This document shows positions 7,060 to 14,062 of a DNA stretch of 14,623 bases, one piece after another. The DNA comes from Acidiferrobacteraceae bacterium (GTDB lineage: Bacteria; Pseudomonadota; Gammaproteobacteria; Arenicellales; UBA868). The stretch spans positions 5,650-20,272 of the forward strand of contig PCBE01000023.1 of NCBI GenBank assembly GCA_002731295.1, in the 5' to 3' direction. The translations under genes and the position numbers were made by a program. How positions within the stretch are numbered: position 1 is the stretch's first letter; every line of letters starts with the position of its first letter. The notes beneath the pieces are model-generated. The model was not told the origin of the DNA. It saw nothing but the letters and a program-made list of their open reading frames with translations, and made no database searches.

Positions 7060-8052
7060 TCAAGCAGCGTCATTCGGTAGCACCAGGACTTTGCCAGATC
7101 TGTTTTCGCGGCCTGCGTGCGCCAGAGCATCCTTGATGTCGTCAATGCCGTAAGTCGCTTCGATTGGGACACTGAGAACACCTTGTGAGATGTCCTCGGT
7201 GAGTTCTTGGTAGAGCGTATCGATTTGATTGCGAGCCATGTTTCTAAGCTGCGTTGCAAGCCAGAATCCAGTGAGTGTAAGGTGTCTGAAGACTATCCAG
7301 TCGGGCATGACCATACACGGTTCGCCACTCAACATGCCGTAGTTAACCATCACACCGCCATCGGCCAGACAGCTGGCAAGTTCTAGACTTGTCCGGCCTG
7401 CAACGGCATCAATGGCCAGACGTACGCCATCACCACCGGTTATTTGGTTGACCTGCTCAGCAAGATTGTCTGCGCCAATCAGTACGGCGTCAGCGCCGAT
7501 TGATTGTAGTGGAGTGATCTGGTTCTCACGGCGTACGACATTTATCGTTTTTACTCCCGATTTGGCAGCAAGACGGATTACACAATGACCAACTCCGGAG
7601 TTGGCAGCGTCCTGAATTATCCAATCGCCGGGCTTGAGTTCAACATAGCTCCTCAGCATGAGGGCAGCGGTTGCTGGGTTAACTTTCAGCATGGCGAATT
7701 GAAGCAAATCGTCAGAATCGGTATTTATCTTTAGAAGCTCTGCTGCTTTAACCTTTCGTTTCTGAACCCAGTTCTCTCGACTCAGCAGCATAACAAGGTC
7801 GCCCGGTACAAACTCGTCAACCGCAGCGCCTACTTCACTCACATGTCCAACGGCTTCGGCACCGGGTGTATAAGGCAGCGGAGGTTGGGTTGCGTATTTT
7901 CCTTCGATCGTCAGCAGGTCTGCTGGATTGATCGGGAATGCGGCCACATCGACGATGACCTCGTCCGTTGCTGGGGGAGTTGGGTCCGGGAGTTCTGTAC
8001 AGTAGGCAACTTCGTTTGCAATTCCATAGTTATCTATCCGTACGGCTTTCAT
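7060..8052 (-). CDS. MECR/quinone-reductase-like zinc-independent MDR oxidoreductase
   Basis: This 330-residue protein is a zinc-independent medium-chain reductase most like mitochondrial 2-enoyl thioester reductase (MECR/Etr1), which reduces trans-2-enoyl thioesters with NADPH. Seen: INPADLLTIEGKYATQPPLP (41-60), with Y53 at the place of the catalytic Etr1/MECR tyrosine; LKVNPATAALML (122-133); the nucleotide-binding stretch QDAANSGVGHCVIRLAA (147-163); and NVVRR (171-175), whose basic residues suit NADPH. The last part has LTLTGFWLA, also typical of MECR. None of the zinc cysteines are present. I chose the ATG at 8052 because AGAGG precedes it and MKAVRIDNYG is the usual family start; an in-frame ATG at 8184 would run deep into the upstream gene. 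It sits 19 bases after the Ldh2-type gene, so the two are surely co-transcribed. General quinone reductase activity is the main alternative. Confidence 0.85.
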   Translation of the reverse strand: MKAVRIDNYGIANEVAYCTELPDPTPPATDEVIVDVAAFPINPADLLTIEGKYATQPPLPYTPGAEAVGHVSEVGAAVDEFVPGDLVMLLSRENWVQKRKVKAAELLKINTDSDDLLQFAMLKVNPATAALMLRSYVELKPGDWIIQDAANSGVGHCVIRLAAKSGVKTINVVRRENQITPLQSIGADAVLIGADNLAEQVNQITGGDGVRLAIDAVAGRTSLELASCLADGGVMVNYGMLSGEPCMVMPDWIVFRHLTLTGFWLATQLRNMARNQIDTLYQELTEDISQGVLSVPIEATYGIDDIKDALAHAGRENRSGKVLVLPNDAA

Positions 8053-8071
8053 AATGTTGGCCTCTAGGCGG

Positions 8072-9154
8072 TTAGCTTGACGCCAGGTTGTCCAAATTTG
8101 AGAGCCCGACGTCACGAGCGGTGTCGAGTATTGCACTCCATACATCGTCGGGCAGCTCAATACCGTTTGCTGTACGGTCTGCACGCCGCTGGCGTTCCAT
8201 GTCTCCTGGAACTAATACATCATCACCGGGTTTGGCGGGGTTGCTGGTCTTGAAGAATTCGATGTATTGTTGCGCTTCTTGGAGGAATACCTGGTCTGTA
8301 TCCAGATGGTCCGGTGAGATATAGATTGAAAGCATGCCGTTTAAGATATACGGCTTGTCCGGTCCCGCGCAGCCACCACCGGTCAGCGCACCAGCCAGCA
8401 TTTCGCAGATGAGCGCCAGGCCCGATCCTTTGTGTTCACCCATGGTTCGTATGGCACCATCGCCAGCTCGAACATCATTAGTACGTGCAGGGTCCACGTC
8501 ACCATAGAGTGCTTTTGGATCGTCAGTGGGTTGCCCATCTCCTGTGATCAGTGAATTCGGCGGCAGTGGTTTACCGCCTGTTGCTGCAACTAGGACCTTG
8601 CCCTCGGCCACGCGTGAGGTTGCGAAATCAAGGATCAACGGTTCGCTGTCTCCCAGTGGTATGCCAATCGTGACGGGATTGGTCGACATTCTTCGGGATA
8701 CGCCGCCAAAGGGTGCGACCAGCAGGCTACCAGCTACATTAACGAAATGGATGGAAATCAGTCCGGCCTCTATCGCCATTTCAGCCCAATCACCGATCCG
8801 GCCAAGGTGTCCTGATTGACGCAGGGCAACGATGGATACACCGCATTTCAAGGCTTTATTGATACCAAGCTGCACAGCCTGCTCACCGATACTTTGTCCG
8901 AATCCACGATTGCCATCGACTACAGTGAATACGTCGGTTTCGCTGACTACGCTCAGGGTCTGTCCGGCGCGGAGATTGCCGGATTTGAGCCAGCTGATAT
9001 ACCTGGGGACCCGGATGACACCATGACTGTCGTGACCTGTCAGGTTGGCCGATGCAAGGTGCCGGGCAATCCGCTCACTTTCCCCGCGACTGCAGCCGGC
9101 TTTAGCAAAAATATCAGCGACCATAGAACGAAGTGGATCAACCTGAATCAACAT
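8072..9154 (-). CDS. Ldh2/malate-lactate dehydrogenase family oxidoreductase
   Basis: This 360-residue protein belongs to the Ldh2 family, which includes archaeal-type malate dehydrogenase, sulfolactate dehydrogenase, ureidoglycolate dehydrogenase and delta1-piperideine-2-carboxylate reductase. These interconvert 2-oxo and 2-hydroxy (or imino) acids with NAD(P), using a fold unrelated to ordinary lactate dehydrogenase. Seen: GHDSHGVIRVPRY (40-52) with H41 and H44, SGHLGRIGDWAE (115-126) with H116, STNPVTIGIP (157-166) and LDFATSRVAEGK, all family signatures. Length is normal. The start at 9154 has only a weak GAAGATG upstream, but no better choice is visible. The MECR-like gene follows after 19 bases and the PhyH gene lies 78 bases upstream. 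Which 2-hydroxyacid it uses cannot be told. Confidence 0.9.
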   Translation of the reverse strand: MLIQVDPLRSMVADIFAKAGCSRGESERIARHLASANLTGHDSHGVIRVPRYISWLKSGNLRAGQTLSVVSETDVFTVVDGNRGFGQSIGEQAVQLGINKALKCGVSIVALRQSGHLGRIGDWAEMAIEAGLISIHFVNVAGSLLVAPFGGVSRRMSTNPVTIGIPLGDSEPLILDFATSRVAEGKVLVAATGGKPLPPNSLITGDGQPTDDPKALYGDVDPARTNDVRAGDGAIRTMGEHKGSGLALICEMLAGALTGGGCAGPDKPYILNGMLSIYISPDHLDTDQVFLQEAQQYIEFFKTSNPAKPGDDVLVPGDMERQRRADRTANGIELPDDVWSAILDTARDVGLSNLDNLASS

Positions 9155-9209
9155 ACCAACATCTTCGCTGTTTGGTAGGTAACTGTATTTAGAGAGAAGG
9201 GTTCTGAAG

Positions 9210-9236
9210 TCAACTGTTGATGCGAGTTGAATTCAA
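9210..9236. promoter_or_regulatory. Paired palindromes upstream of the Ldh2-type gene
   Basis: Two perfect palindromes lie six bases apart: TCAAC-T-GTTGA (9210-9220) and TTGAATTCAA (9227-9236). They share GTTGA/TCAAC half-sites with the 15-bp palindrome at 13192. They overlap the stop codon of the PhyH gene and lie 56-82 bases upstream of the Ldh2-type start, a sensible place for an operator. No clear -35/-10 pair is visible beside them. Confidence 0.3.
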
Positions 9237-10030
9237 TGTCCAATCTGGAAATCATTGTTGTTGCGATCGCTGCCTCGCAATAACCACAGGGGTCTGGTTG
9301 CAAAATTAACCAGGTAGCCCGAGCCCTCACTGGTTTCATACAGCGATCGGTTAAAGTGGCTCGTAGCTGGCATATAGCGAATGGCGACACCTGCGCGACG
9401 TTCACCCGAAGTATTGGGATTGGACCCGTGAACAAGATAGACGTCGTGCAGGGAAAATCGCCCTGGGCGAAGCTCGACATCTACAGCGCCGCTGATGTCT
9501 ATATGTGGATCGTCGATATGCTGGTTCAGCACCAGATTTTGCCGCTCAGATTTTGAATGCTGGTAGTAATGCTGACCTGTATGTGAGCCTGGGATAACGC
9601 GAAGACACCCGTTATCAACATTGCTGTCGTCGATGGCTATCCAGGCTGTACAGGTCGCGAGCGGTTGAATTGGCCAGTAGTGACCATCCTGATGCATGGG
9701 CACCTCCATGCCATCAGAGGCTGGTTTGCAGAACACTTGACAGCCCCAAAGGACGATGTCGGGTCCAATCAACTGTTCTACCCGATCGAGTATCTCTGGG
9801 CGTTGGGCGAGTTCCAACCACGCTCTGTGACCTCGTACGCCCTCATCATTGAGGCGATCGATATGAGCACTGACCAGATGTTCAGGTCGTATTGAGGGAT
9901 TAGAGGCAATCGTTTCTTCCAGCGCGGAGTCAAGTTCAGTCATTGTTTTGGCTGGTAAGACATAGTCAGGTACGACGTACCCTTCTTGATGGTACCGTTC
10001 GATCTCTGCGTTGCTCAACAGGTCAGTCAT
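9233..10030 (-). CDS. Phytanoyl-CoA dioxygenase (PhyH) family protein
   Basis: This 265-residue protein is an Fe(II)/2-oxoglutarate-dependent oxygenase of the PhyH family. Such enzymes hydroxylate or otherwise oxidise substrates such as acyl-CoAs, ectoine or phosphonates, turning 2-oxoglutarate into succinate. Seen: the iron triad H113 and D115 in PMHQDGHYW and H201 in DVYLVHGSNPN; the downstream arginines R212 and R218 (ERRAGVAIRY), one of which should bind 2-oxoglutarate; and CLRVIPGSH (142-150), a family motif. The metal site is complete. I chose the ATG at 10030 because AGGAAA precedes it by seven bases; an in-frame ATG at 10075 would add 15 residues without a ribosome site. It lies between the gloB-like and Ldh2-type genes on one strand. 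The substrate is not predictable. Confidence 0.9.
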   Translation of the reverse strand: MTDLLSNAEIERYHQEGYVVPDYVLPAKTMTELDSALEETIASNPSIRPEHLVSAHIDRLNDEGVRGHRAWLELAQRPEILDRVEQLIGPDIVLWGCQVFCKPASDGMEVPMHQDGHYWPIQPLATCTAWIAIDDSNVDNGCLRVIPGSHTGQHYYQHSKSERQNLVLNQHIDDPHIDISGAVDVELRPGRFSLHDVYLVHGSNPNTSGERRAGVAIRYMPATSHFNRSLYETSEGSGYLVNFATRPLWLLRGSDRNNNDFQIGH

Positions 10031-10133
10031 TGATGGTTTCCTGCCATATGTAAAGCAGTGGTCAATGAAGCCCAAGCCTTCAATGGTTTAAGCATATAGG
10101 AAGCTGCAAAAGGATGCCTTGTAGTGCTACTGT
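10031..10133. other. Gap between gloB-like and PhyH genes
   Basis: These 103 bases contain the PhyH ribosome site and a short inverted repeat TGAAG-N7-CTTCA near 10065-10081. The repeat is too short and lacks a U-run, so I do not call it a terminator. Nothing else is apparent. Confidence 0.3.
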
Positions 10134-10925
10134 TCACCAGTTGTTGCGAAGCTCCCTGAGCTTCACAAAGATAGTCTTTGGATCAGGATCGTCTGCTAAG
10201 GCTGGAAACTCCTCTTTGAGTCTGCTGATTACAGTTGGATTTTGCAGCCGGAAAAACGTATTGATTTCTTTTTCAAGACCGAGCGTTGAAACCAGCGCAC
10301 GCTCTGGATCCTGCGTGCCATTATCATTCATGAGGTCGCGGGCTTTCTGATTGCCTGGCTCACGGTCAAGCGTGAACGCTAGGTTGTTTTCCCAGTAATC
10401 ATGGCCAGGGTAGACCCGGGTGTCGTCCGGTAACTTCGAAAGTTGAGTGGTGAAGGTGTCGTAGAGTTCTTCTGGGTGTCCACCATTGTGGCAATTTCCA
10501 GCGCCGGCATTAAATAGCGTATCTCCACAGAAAATCGCGCGGTGGTCTGAGTGCGATAGAAGGCACACATGGCTCATGGTGTGACCAGGCGTATCCAGTA
10601 CTTCCAGCTCGATAGTTTTCCCTATCTTGACTATGTCACCTGCTGCCAGACCCTGATCCATGTCTGGTATCGAAGCCCGCGCATTGGCGTGGGCGATGAT
10701 TCGGGCGCCAGTTGCGGCAACCATTGGTGCGTTGCCCCCGATATGATCACCATGTTCATGAGTATTGAGAATCTGTGTGATTTCCCAGCCCATCGACTGA
10801 GCTTTGGCCAAACACTTCTCATGATCAAGTGGATCCACTGCAAGAGCTTCACCTGACTCAGGGCACGCGACAAGGTAGTTGAAGTTACGCCAGGCATTTG
10901 CTGTCCAAATTTGCTCAACAATCAC
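10134..10925 (-). CDS. gloB: Hydroxyacylglutathione hydrolase (glyoxalase II)
   Basis: This 263-residue protein is a metallo-beta-lactamase-fold thioesterase that hydrolyses S-D-lactoylglutathione to D-lactate and glutathione, the second step of methylglyoxal detoxification. Seen: the metal motif THEHGDH (55-61; H56, H58, D60, H61), H115 in DTPGHT, D135 in IFCGDTLF, and H175 in VYPGHDYWENN, giving the full two-metal ligand set. The C-terminal half (INTFFRLQNP onward) matches the glutathione-binding domain of GloB, which sets it apart from shorter MBL proteins and persulfide dioxygenases. It starts with GTG at 10925, seven bases after GAGGG. No glyoxalase I gene is in the window. Its place among catabolic genes fits removal of reactive aldehydes, but that link is inference. 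Confidence 0.9.
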   Translation of the reverse strand: MIVEQIWTANAWRNFNYLVACPESGEALAVDPLDHEKCLAKAQSMGWEITQILNTHEHGDHIGGNAPMVAATGARIIAHANARASIPDMDQGLAAGDIVKIGKTIELEVLDTPGHTMSHVCLLSHSDHRAIFCGDTLFNAGAGNCHNGGHPEELYDTFTTQLSKLPDDTRVYPGHDYWENNLAFTLDREPGNQKARDLMNDNGTQDPERALVSTLGLEKEINTFFRLQNPTVISRLKEEFPALADDPDPKTIFVKLRELRNNW

Positions 10926-10962
10926 AATGTGGCCCTCAGAGTTTGAGTAATAAGAATTTAAC

Positions 10963-10971
10963 TTGATTCAA
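10963..10971. promoter_or_regulatory. TTGATTCAA palindrome upstream of gloB-like gene
   Basis: TTGA-T-TCAA lies in the 80-base gap 10926-11005, 38-46 bases upstream of the gloB-like start. It has the same core, TTGA-N-TCAA, as the 15-bp palindrome at 13192-13206, and the same ACA flank on one side (TCAACAT against TCAACAC). It may be a weaker site for the same regulator. Chance is possible for a nine-base site. Confidence 0.25.
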
Positions 10972-11005
10972 CATAAAGCCTATAGGATAACAATTCTCAA
11001 GAGTC

Positions 11006-12112
11006 TCAGTCCAAAGCGGGGAGTTGATCGGCGTGTCGAGATAACTCTGGCATGATGTCTGTGGCTAGTTTTCTCATTGATGATTGCCACAAAGCGGCGT
11101 CATCCCAATCGTGGGCGACCATCACGAGTGTGCCAAATCTGCCCAGTGTATCGGTCATGGCTATCAGGCGATCGAGCACGGTAGTCGCAGATCCTGCTAT
11201 CACACAATCGGTGAGTGCTTGTGGGACTTCTAGCAATTGATTGAGTCGTTCAATAGGTTCGGCCTGTTGGTCCCGGAATTCCTCAATTTGTCGAACACCC
11301 CGTATATATCGATAGTAGTATGAGAACGCACCGTCTGGATCAGAAAGGATATCCTCGGCTTGTGAATCGCTGTCCGTTACAAGAATATTCCTACAGACTC
11401 GCCAAATATCGCGGTCAGCAGGTTTGCCTATGTTTTGCCGGGCTTGAGAGTAGTCTCGCCACTGTGCAACCACATTTTCGATCGGCACAAAATTTGCCGA
11501 TATTGGGATAAAAGAGCGTTCGGCAATGGTCTGGGCGGTTAGTCCACCGGGTCCAACCATAGCAAGAGCAATCGGGGGATGGGGCTGTTGGAATGGTTTA
11601 GCCATCGAGCCCACACCGTGACTCAGCCAGACACGTTTTTCTAAAGAGAAGTCATAAAACTCGCCTTGGTGGGTCAGCGGTGCCTCTTCCTGCCAAAGCC
11701 TGGTCATGAGGTCGAGTCCTTCCAGGGCAATACGGTATCGTTCTGGCATTTCCTTGTTGCCGAAGAGTTCAGCATCGCTCATCAAACCACCGGGCCCGAT
11801 TCCTAGAATTAGACGACCGCCACTGAGTTGATCAAATTGAGCAACTTCCGCTGCCACAACAACCGGGTTGTGGTAAGGAAGGTTGATCACACCGGTTGCG
11901 AAGCGAATTGAAGGTGCATCCCTGAGTAAGGTGGCCATAAACATGAGTGGGGATGGAATCTGCTCCACCTTGGTCGTGAAGTGTTCCCCGATCCAGGCTT
12001 CCGAGAAGCCTAGCTGGTCGGCCAGAATGACAGCTTCCCGATCCTCATTTAAAGCTTGTAGCCAGGGCTTTTCGGGGCGATGGACGGGTTGTGCAAAAAG
12101 GCCGAGTTCCAT
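11006..12112 (-). CDS. LLM-class flavin-dependent monooxygenase (limonene monooxygenase-like)
   Basis: This 368-residue protein is a bacterial-luciferase-like (beta/alpha)8 flavin oxidoreductase that uses reduced FMN, supplied by a separate reductase, and oxygen. Seen: MELGLFAQPVHRP at the N-terminus, LADQLGFSEAWIGEHFTT (about 31-48), FATGVINLPYHNPVVVAAEV, and DQLSGGRLILGIGPGGLMSD, a near-consensus pattern for the LimB-like subgroup. Length is typical. No Shine-Dalgarno is visible before the ATG at 12112, though no alternative start is better. It lies between the D-2-hydroxyacid dehydrogenase and gloB-like genes on the same strand, with gaps of 74 and 80 bases. No flavin reductase gene is in the window. 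Some family members are F420-dependent dehydrogenases, but the LimB-like N-terminus argues for a monooxygenase. Confidence 0.9.
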   Translation of the reverse strand: MELGLFAQPVHRPEKPWLQALNEDREAVILADQLGFSEAWIGEHFTTKVEQIPSPLMFMATLLRDAPSIRFATGVINLPYHNPVVVAAEVAQFDQLSGGRLILGIGPGGLMSDAELFGNKEMPERYRIALEGLDLMTRLWQEEAPLTHQGEFYDFSLEKRVWLSHGVGSMAKPFQQPHPPIALAMVGPGGLTAQTIAERSFIPISANFVPIENVVAQWRDYSQARQNIGKPADRDIWRVCRNILVTDSDSQAEDILSDPDGAFSYYYRYIRGVRQIEEFRDQQAEPIERLNQLLEVPQALTDCVIAGSATTVLDRLIAMTDTLGRFGTLVMVAHDWDDAALWQSSMRKLATDIMPELSRHADQLPALD

Positions 12113-12186
12113 ATGAATACGTAACGTTCTGTCCGGCAGTTGTTTCTATTGACTTGAAGCCACAAACAGTTGCTTAGTCAGGCCTG

Positions 12187-13161
12187 TCAGACTATTTGAT
12201 TTATCAGGGTGGGGTCATTGTCCCACAGTCTGCCAAGGTTCTCCCAGAGAATGTCGATTACATTTTCTTCATATTTCCGCGTCTCGCCACCCGTGTGTGG
12301 TGTGATGATCAGGTTATCGAGAGCCCAGAAGGGTGATGAAACCAGTAGCGGTTCATCATTGAAGTGATCAATCGCAGCACCAGCGATCGAGTCGTGATGC
12401 AGTGCTGATAAAAGTGCAGGTTCGTTGACACAGCCGCCTCGCGCCACATTGACCAGATACGCCGACTGCTTCATCGCGCGGAAAGTACGGTCATTCATGA
12501 GTTCGCGGGTTTGGTCAGTCAGCGGACAACAGAGAACGACGACATCTGCGCGAGCCAGTTGATCAGGAAAGCACTCTGGGGGCACAACTTCGTCGGCAGG
12601 GCCACTGTAGTCATCGATGTTGCGCTTGACGCCGACCACGGTCATGCCAAAAGCTTTGGACAGCGCGGCCAGGCGATTGCCGATGGCGCCAAGCCCGACA
12701 ATCAGCACGGTATGACCACAGAGATCGTCTTCGCGCATACTGATATCTGAAATCATGCCGCGCCAGATTTTCTGTTTCTGGTTGTCTCGACCGGTGTGAA
12801 GTTGCCGGTAGAGGGCAAGAATTAGGCCCATGGCATGCTGGCTGACCGCATCGGCGTTGACGCCGGTCGCGTTGGCGAGGCTAATGCTACGGGCTTTCAG
12901 TGCATCCAGAGGAAACTGGTCATAACCTGCACCAATCGACTGGATATACCGAAGACGGTTAGCGTGATCAAGGTATTCGTCTTGCCAGAATCCTGAGATA
13001 ACAAGTACATCTGCTGTCGGCAGCTGAGTCTGGGTGTCTTCTGTCGACCATGCCTGGGAGTGACTTACCTCGGTGCCGCGTAAGGAGAAACAATGGGCCA
13101 TCTGGTAAGCCGCGTGTGAGAACAGGATGCGCAGTTCGTTTTTGTCAGGAAATCTGTCCAT
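12187..13161 (-). CDS. D-isomer-specific 2-hydroxyacid dehydrogenase family protein
   Basis: This 324-residue protein is a D-2-hydroxyacid dehydrogenase, of the group with glyoxylate/hydroxypyruvate reductases and phosphoglycerate dehydrogenase. It reduces a 2-oxoacid or oxidises a D-2-hydroxyacid. Seen: the Rossmann motif GLGAIG (156-161); the catalytic triad R241 (NVARGG), E270 (DHFNDEPL) and H289 (TPHTGGE); and the substrate loop SIGAGYDQF (75-83). The strand after the glycine motif ends VVGVKR (175-180), with K/R instead of Asp, which favours NADP(H). All catalytic residues are present. The start at 13161 has AGG very close upstream, so initiation may be weak. It is divergent from the SDR gene, sharing a 115-base promoter region that contains a 15-bp palindrome. 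It heads the six-gene leftward run. Confidence 0.9.
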   Translation of the reverse strand: MDRFPDKNELRILFSHAAYQMAHCFSLRGTEVSHSQAWSTEDTQTQLPTADVLVISGFWQDEYLDHANRLRYIQSIGAGYDQFPLDALKARSISLANATGVNADAVSQHAMGLILALYRQLHTGRDNQKQKIWRGMISDISMREDDLCGHTVLIVGLGAIGNRLAALSKAFGMTVVGVKRNIDDYSGPADEVVPPECFPDQLARADVVVLCCPLTDQTRELMNDRTFRAMKQSAYLVNVARGGCVNEPALLSALHHDSIAGAAIDHFNDEPLLVSSPFWALDNLIITPHTGGETRKYEENVIDILWENLGRLWDNDPTLINQIV

Positions 13162-13191
13162 ATCCTACGGTGCTGAAATACCGGATCGAGG

Positions 13192-13206
13192 GTGTTGAAT
13201 CAACAC
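13192..13206. promoter_or_regulatory. 15-bp perfect palindrome, candidate operator in divergent promoter region
   Basis: GTGTTGA-A-TCAACAC has two perfect seven-base arms around a single base. It lies 31-45 bases upstream of the D-2-hydroxyacid dehydrogenase start and 71-85 bases upstream of the SDR start, so a dimeric regulator here could control both directions. A second, imperfect inverted repeat, GTTGGGCG (13219-13226) and CGCCAAC (13240-13246) with one extra G, lies between it and the SDR gene. The regulator family cannot be named from the site. Confidence 0.5.
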
Positions 13207-13264
13207 GTAAATATGGCTGTTGGGCGTACCGCCTGCAAGCGCCAACTGCAAAGCTGTTTCGCGC

Positions 13265-13270
13265 TAGAAT
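13265..13270 (+). promoter_or_regulatory. Candidate -10 (TAGAAT) just before SDR start
   Basis: TAGAAT matches five of six bases of the sigma70 -10 consensus and ends six bases before the SDR ATG at 13277. If used, transcription would begin at or next to the start codon and give a leaderless mRNA, in keeping with the lack of a Shine-Dalgarno before this gene. No good -35 is present (13242-13247 is CCAACT), so confidence is low. Confidence 0.2.
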
Positions 13271-13276
13271 GATGTC

Positions 13277-14029
13277 ATGAATAGTCTTCATCCTGTGTCG
13301 CGCACAGCGCTGGTTACCGGCAGTGGGCGAAATATCGGACGATCGATCGCTGTGGCGATTGGTGAACAAGGCCACAATGTGGTGATTAATGGTTCAGAAG
13401 ATAGGGTCGCGTGTGAGGCAGTCGCAGCCGAAGTCGAGCAAGCGGGTGGCCGAGCTGTTGTAGCCATGGGAGATGTTGGTAGGCGAGAGTCATTTGATCA
13501 CCTGATCGAAGTCGCTCAAGATGCGTTTGGTTCGGTTGATATTCTAATCAATAATGCGGCCATCCGACCGGAGAAACCCTTTCTCGATACCACTGACGCG
13601 GATTGGCATCGCGTGCTGGACGTGGACCTCAACGCGGTCTTTTATGGTTGTCGAGCTGCATTGCCTGGGATGGTCAGCAACAACTGGGGTCGAATAATCA
13701 ACCTGACCGGAATGAATGCGATTCACGGCTATTCCGGCAGAGCACCGGTCTCCGTTGCCAAACATGGTGTTTGGGGCTTAACCAAGGCCTTGGCCAAGGA
13801 ATTTGGGCCCAGTGGAATTACAGTCAATGCCATTTCACCGGGTCCAATTCGTCCAGAGCATGACGACCCGATACAGTCTCAACATCTTCATGGGCAAGTA
13901 GGACGGATTCCCTTGGGGCACCTGGGTGAGCCCTACCATATCGCGTCGTTGTGTGCGTATCTGATTTCTGATGGAGGTGGGTTTGTGTCCGGGCAAATGA
14001 TTGCCTGTAATGGCGCAGCTGAAACCTGA
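13277..14029 (+). CDS. SDR-family protein lacking the catalytic Ser and Tyr
   Basis: This 250-residue protein has a classical short-chain dehydrogenase/reductase fold. Seen: the nucleotide-binding TGSGRNIG (14-21), the NNAA motif (92-95), the helix-4 asparagine in DVDLNAVFYG (N119), K162 in VSVAKHG, and the SPGPIRPE stretch (187-194) after the sixth strand. In classical SDRs the YxxxK tyrosine is the acid/base and a serine 13 residues earlier stabilises the substrate. Here the tyrosine position is V158 (GTC) and the serine position is G145 in NLTGMNAIHG; only the lysine and asparagine remain. It may bind NAD(P) and act by another mechanism, or be non-catalytic. It is divergent from the D-2-hydroxyacid dehydrogenase and followed after 33 bases by the DUF1932-type gene. 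The reading frame is intact throughout. Confidence 0.9.
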   Translation: MNSLHPVSRTALVTGSGRNIGRSIAVAIGEQGHNVVINGSEDRVACEAVAAEVEQAGGRAVVAMGDVGRRESFDHLIEVAQDAFGSVDILINNAAIRPEKPFLDTTDADWHRVLDVDLNAVFYGCRAALPGMVSNNWGRIINLTGMNAIHGYSGRAPVSVAKHGVWGLTKALAKEFGPSGITVNAISPGPIRPEHDDPIQSQHLHGQVGRIPLGHLGEPYHIASLCAYLISDGGGFVSGQMIACNGAAET

Positions 14030-14062
14030 AGTCAATCCCTTTAGCAGTTCGGGTAATAATTC

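Noticed and set aside
7060-8184. Longer start for the MECR-like gene at ATG 8184
   Set aside because: It would overlap the Ldh2-type gene by more than 100 bases, and the extra 44 residues look like the out-of-frame reading of that gene. The ATG at 8052 has a Shine-Dalgarno and a family-like N-terminus.
10985-10995. GGATAACAATT, identical to one half of the E. coli lac operator
   Set aside because: Only one half-site is present, with no symmetrical partner, and no LacI-type gene or lactose gene is nearby. An 11-base match of an AT-rich string is most simply chance.
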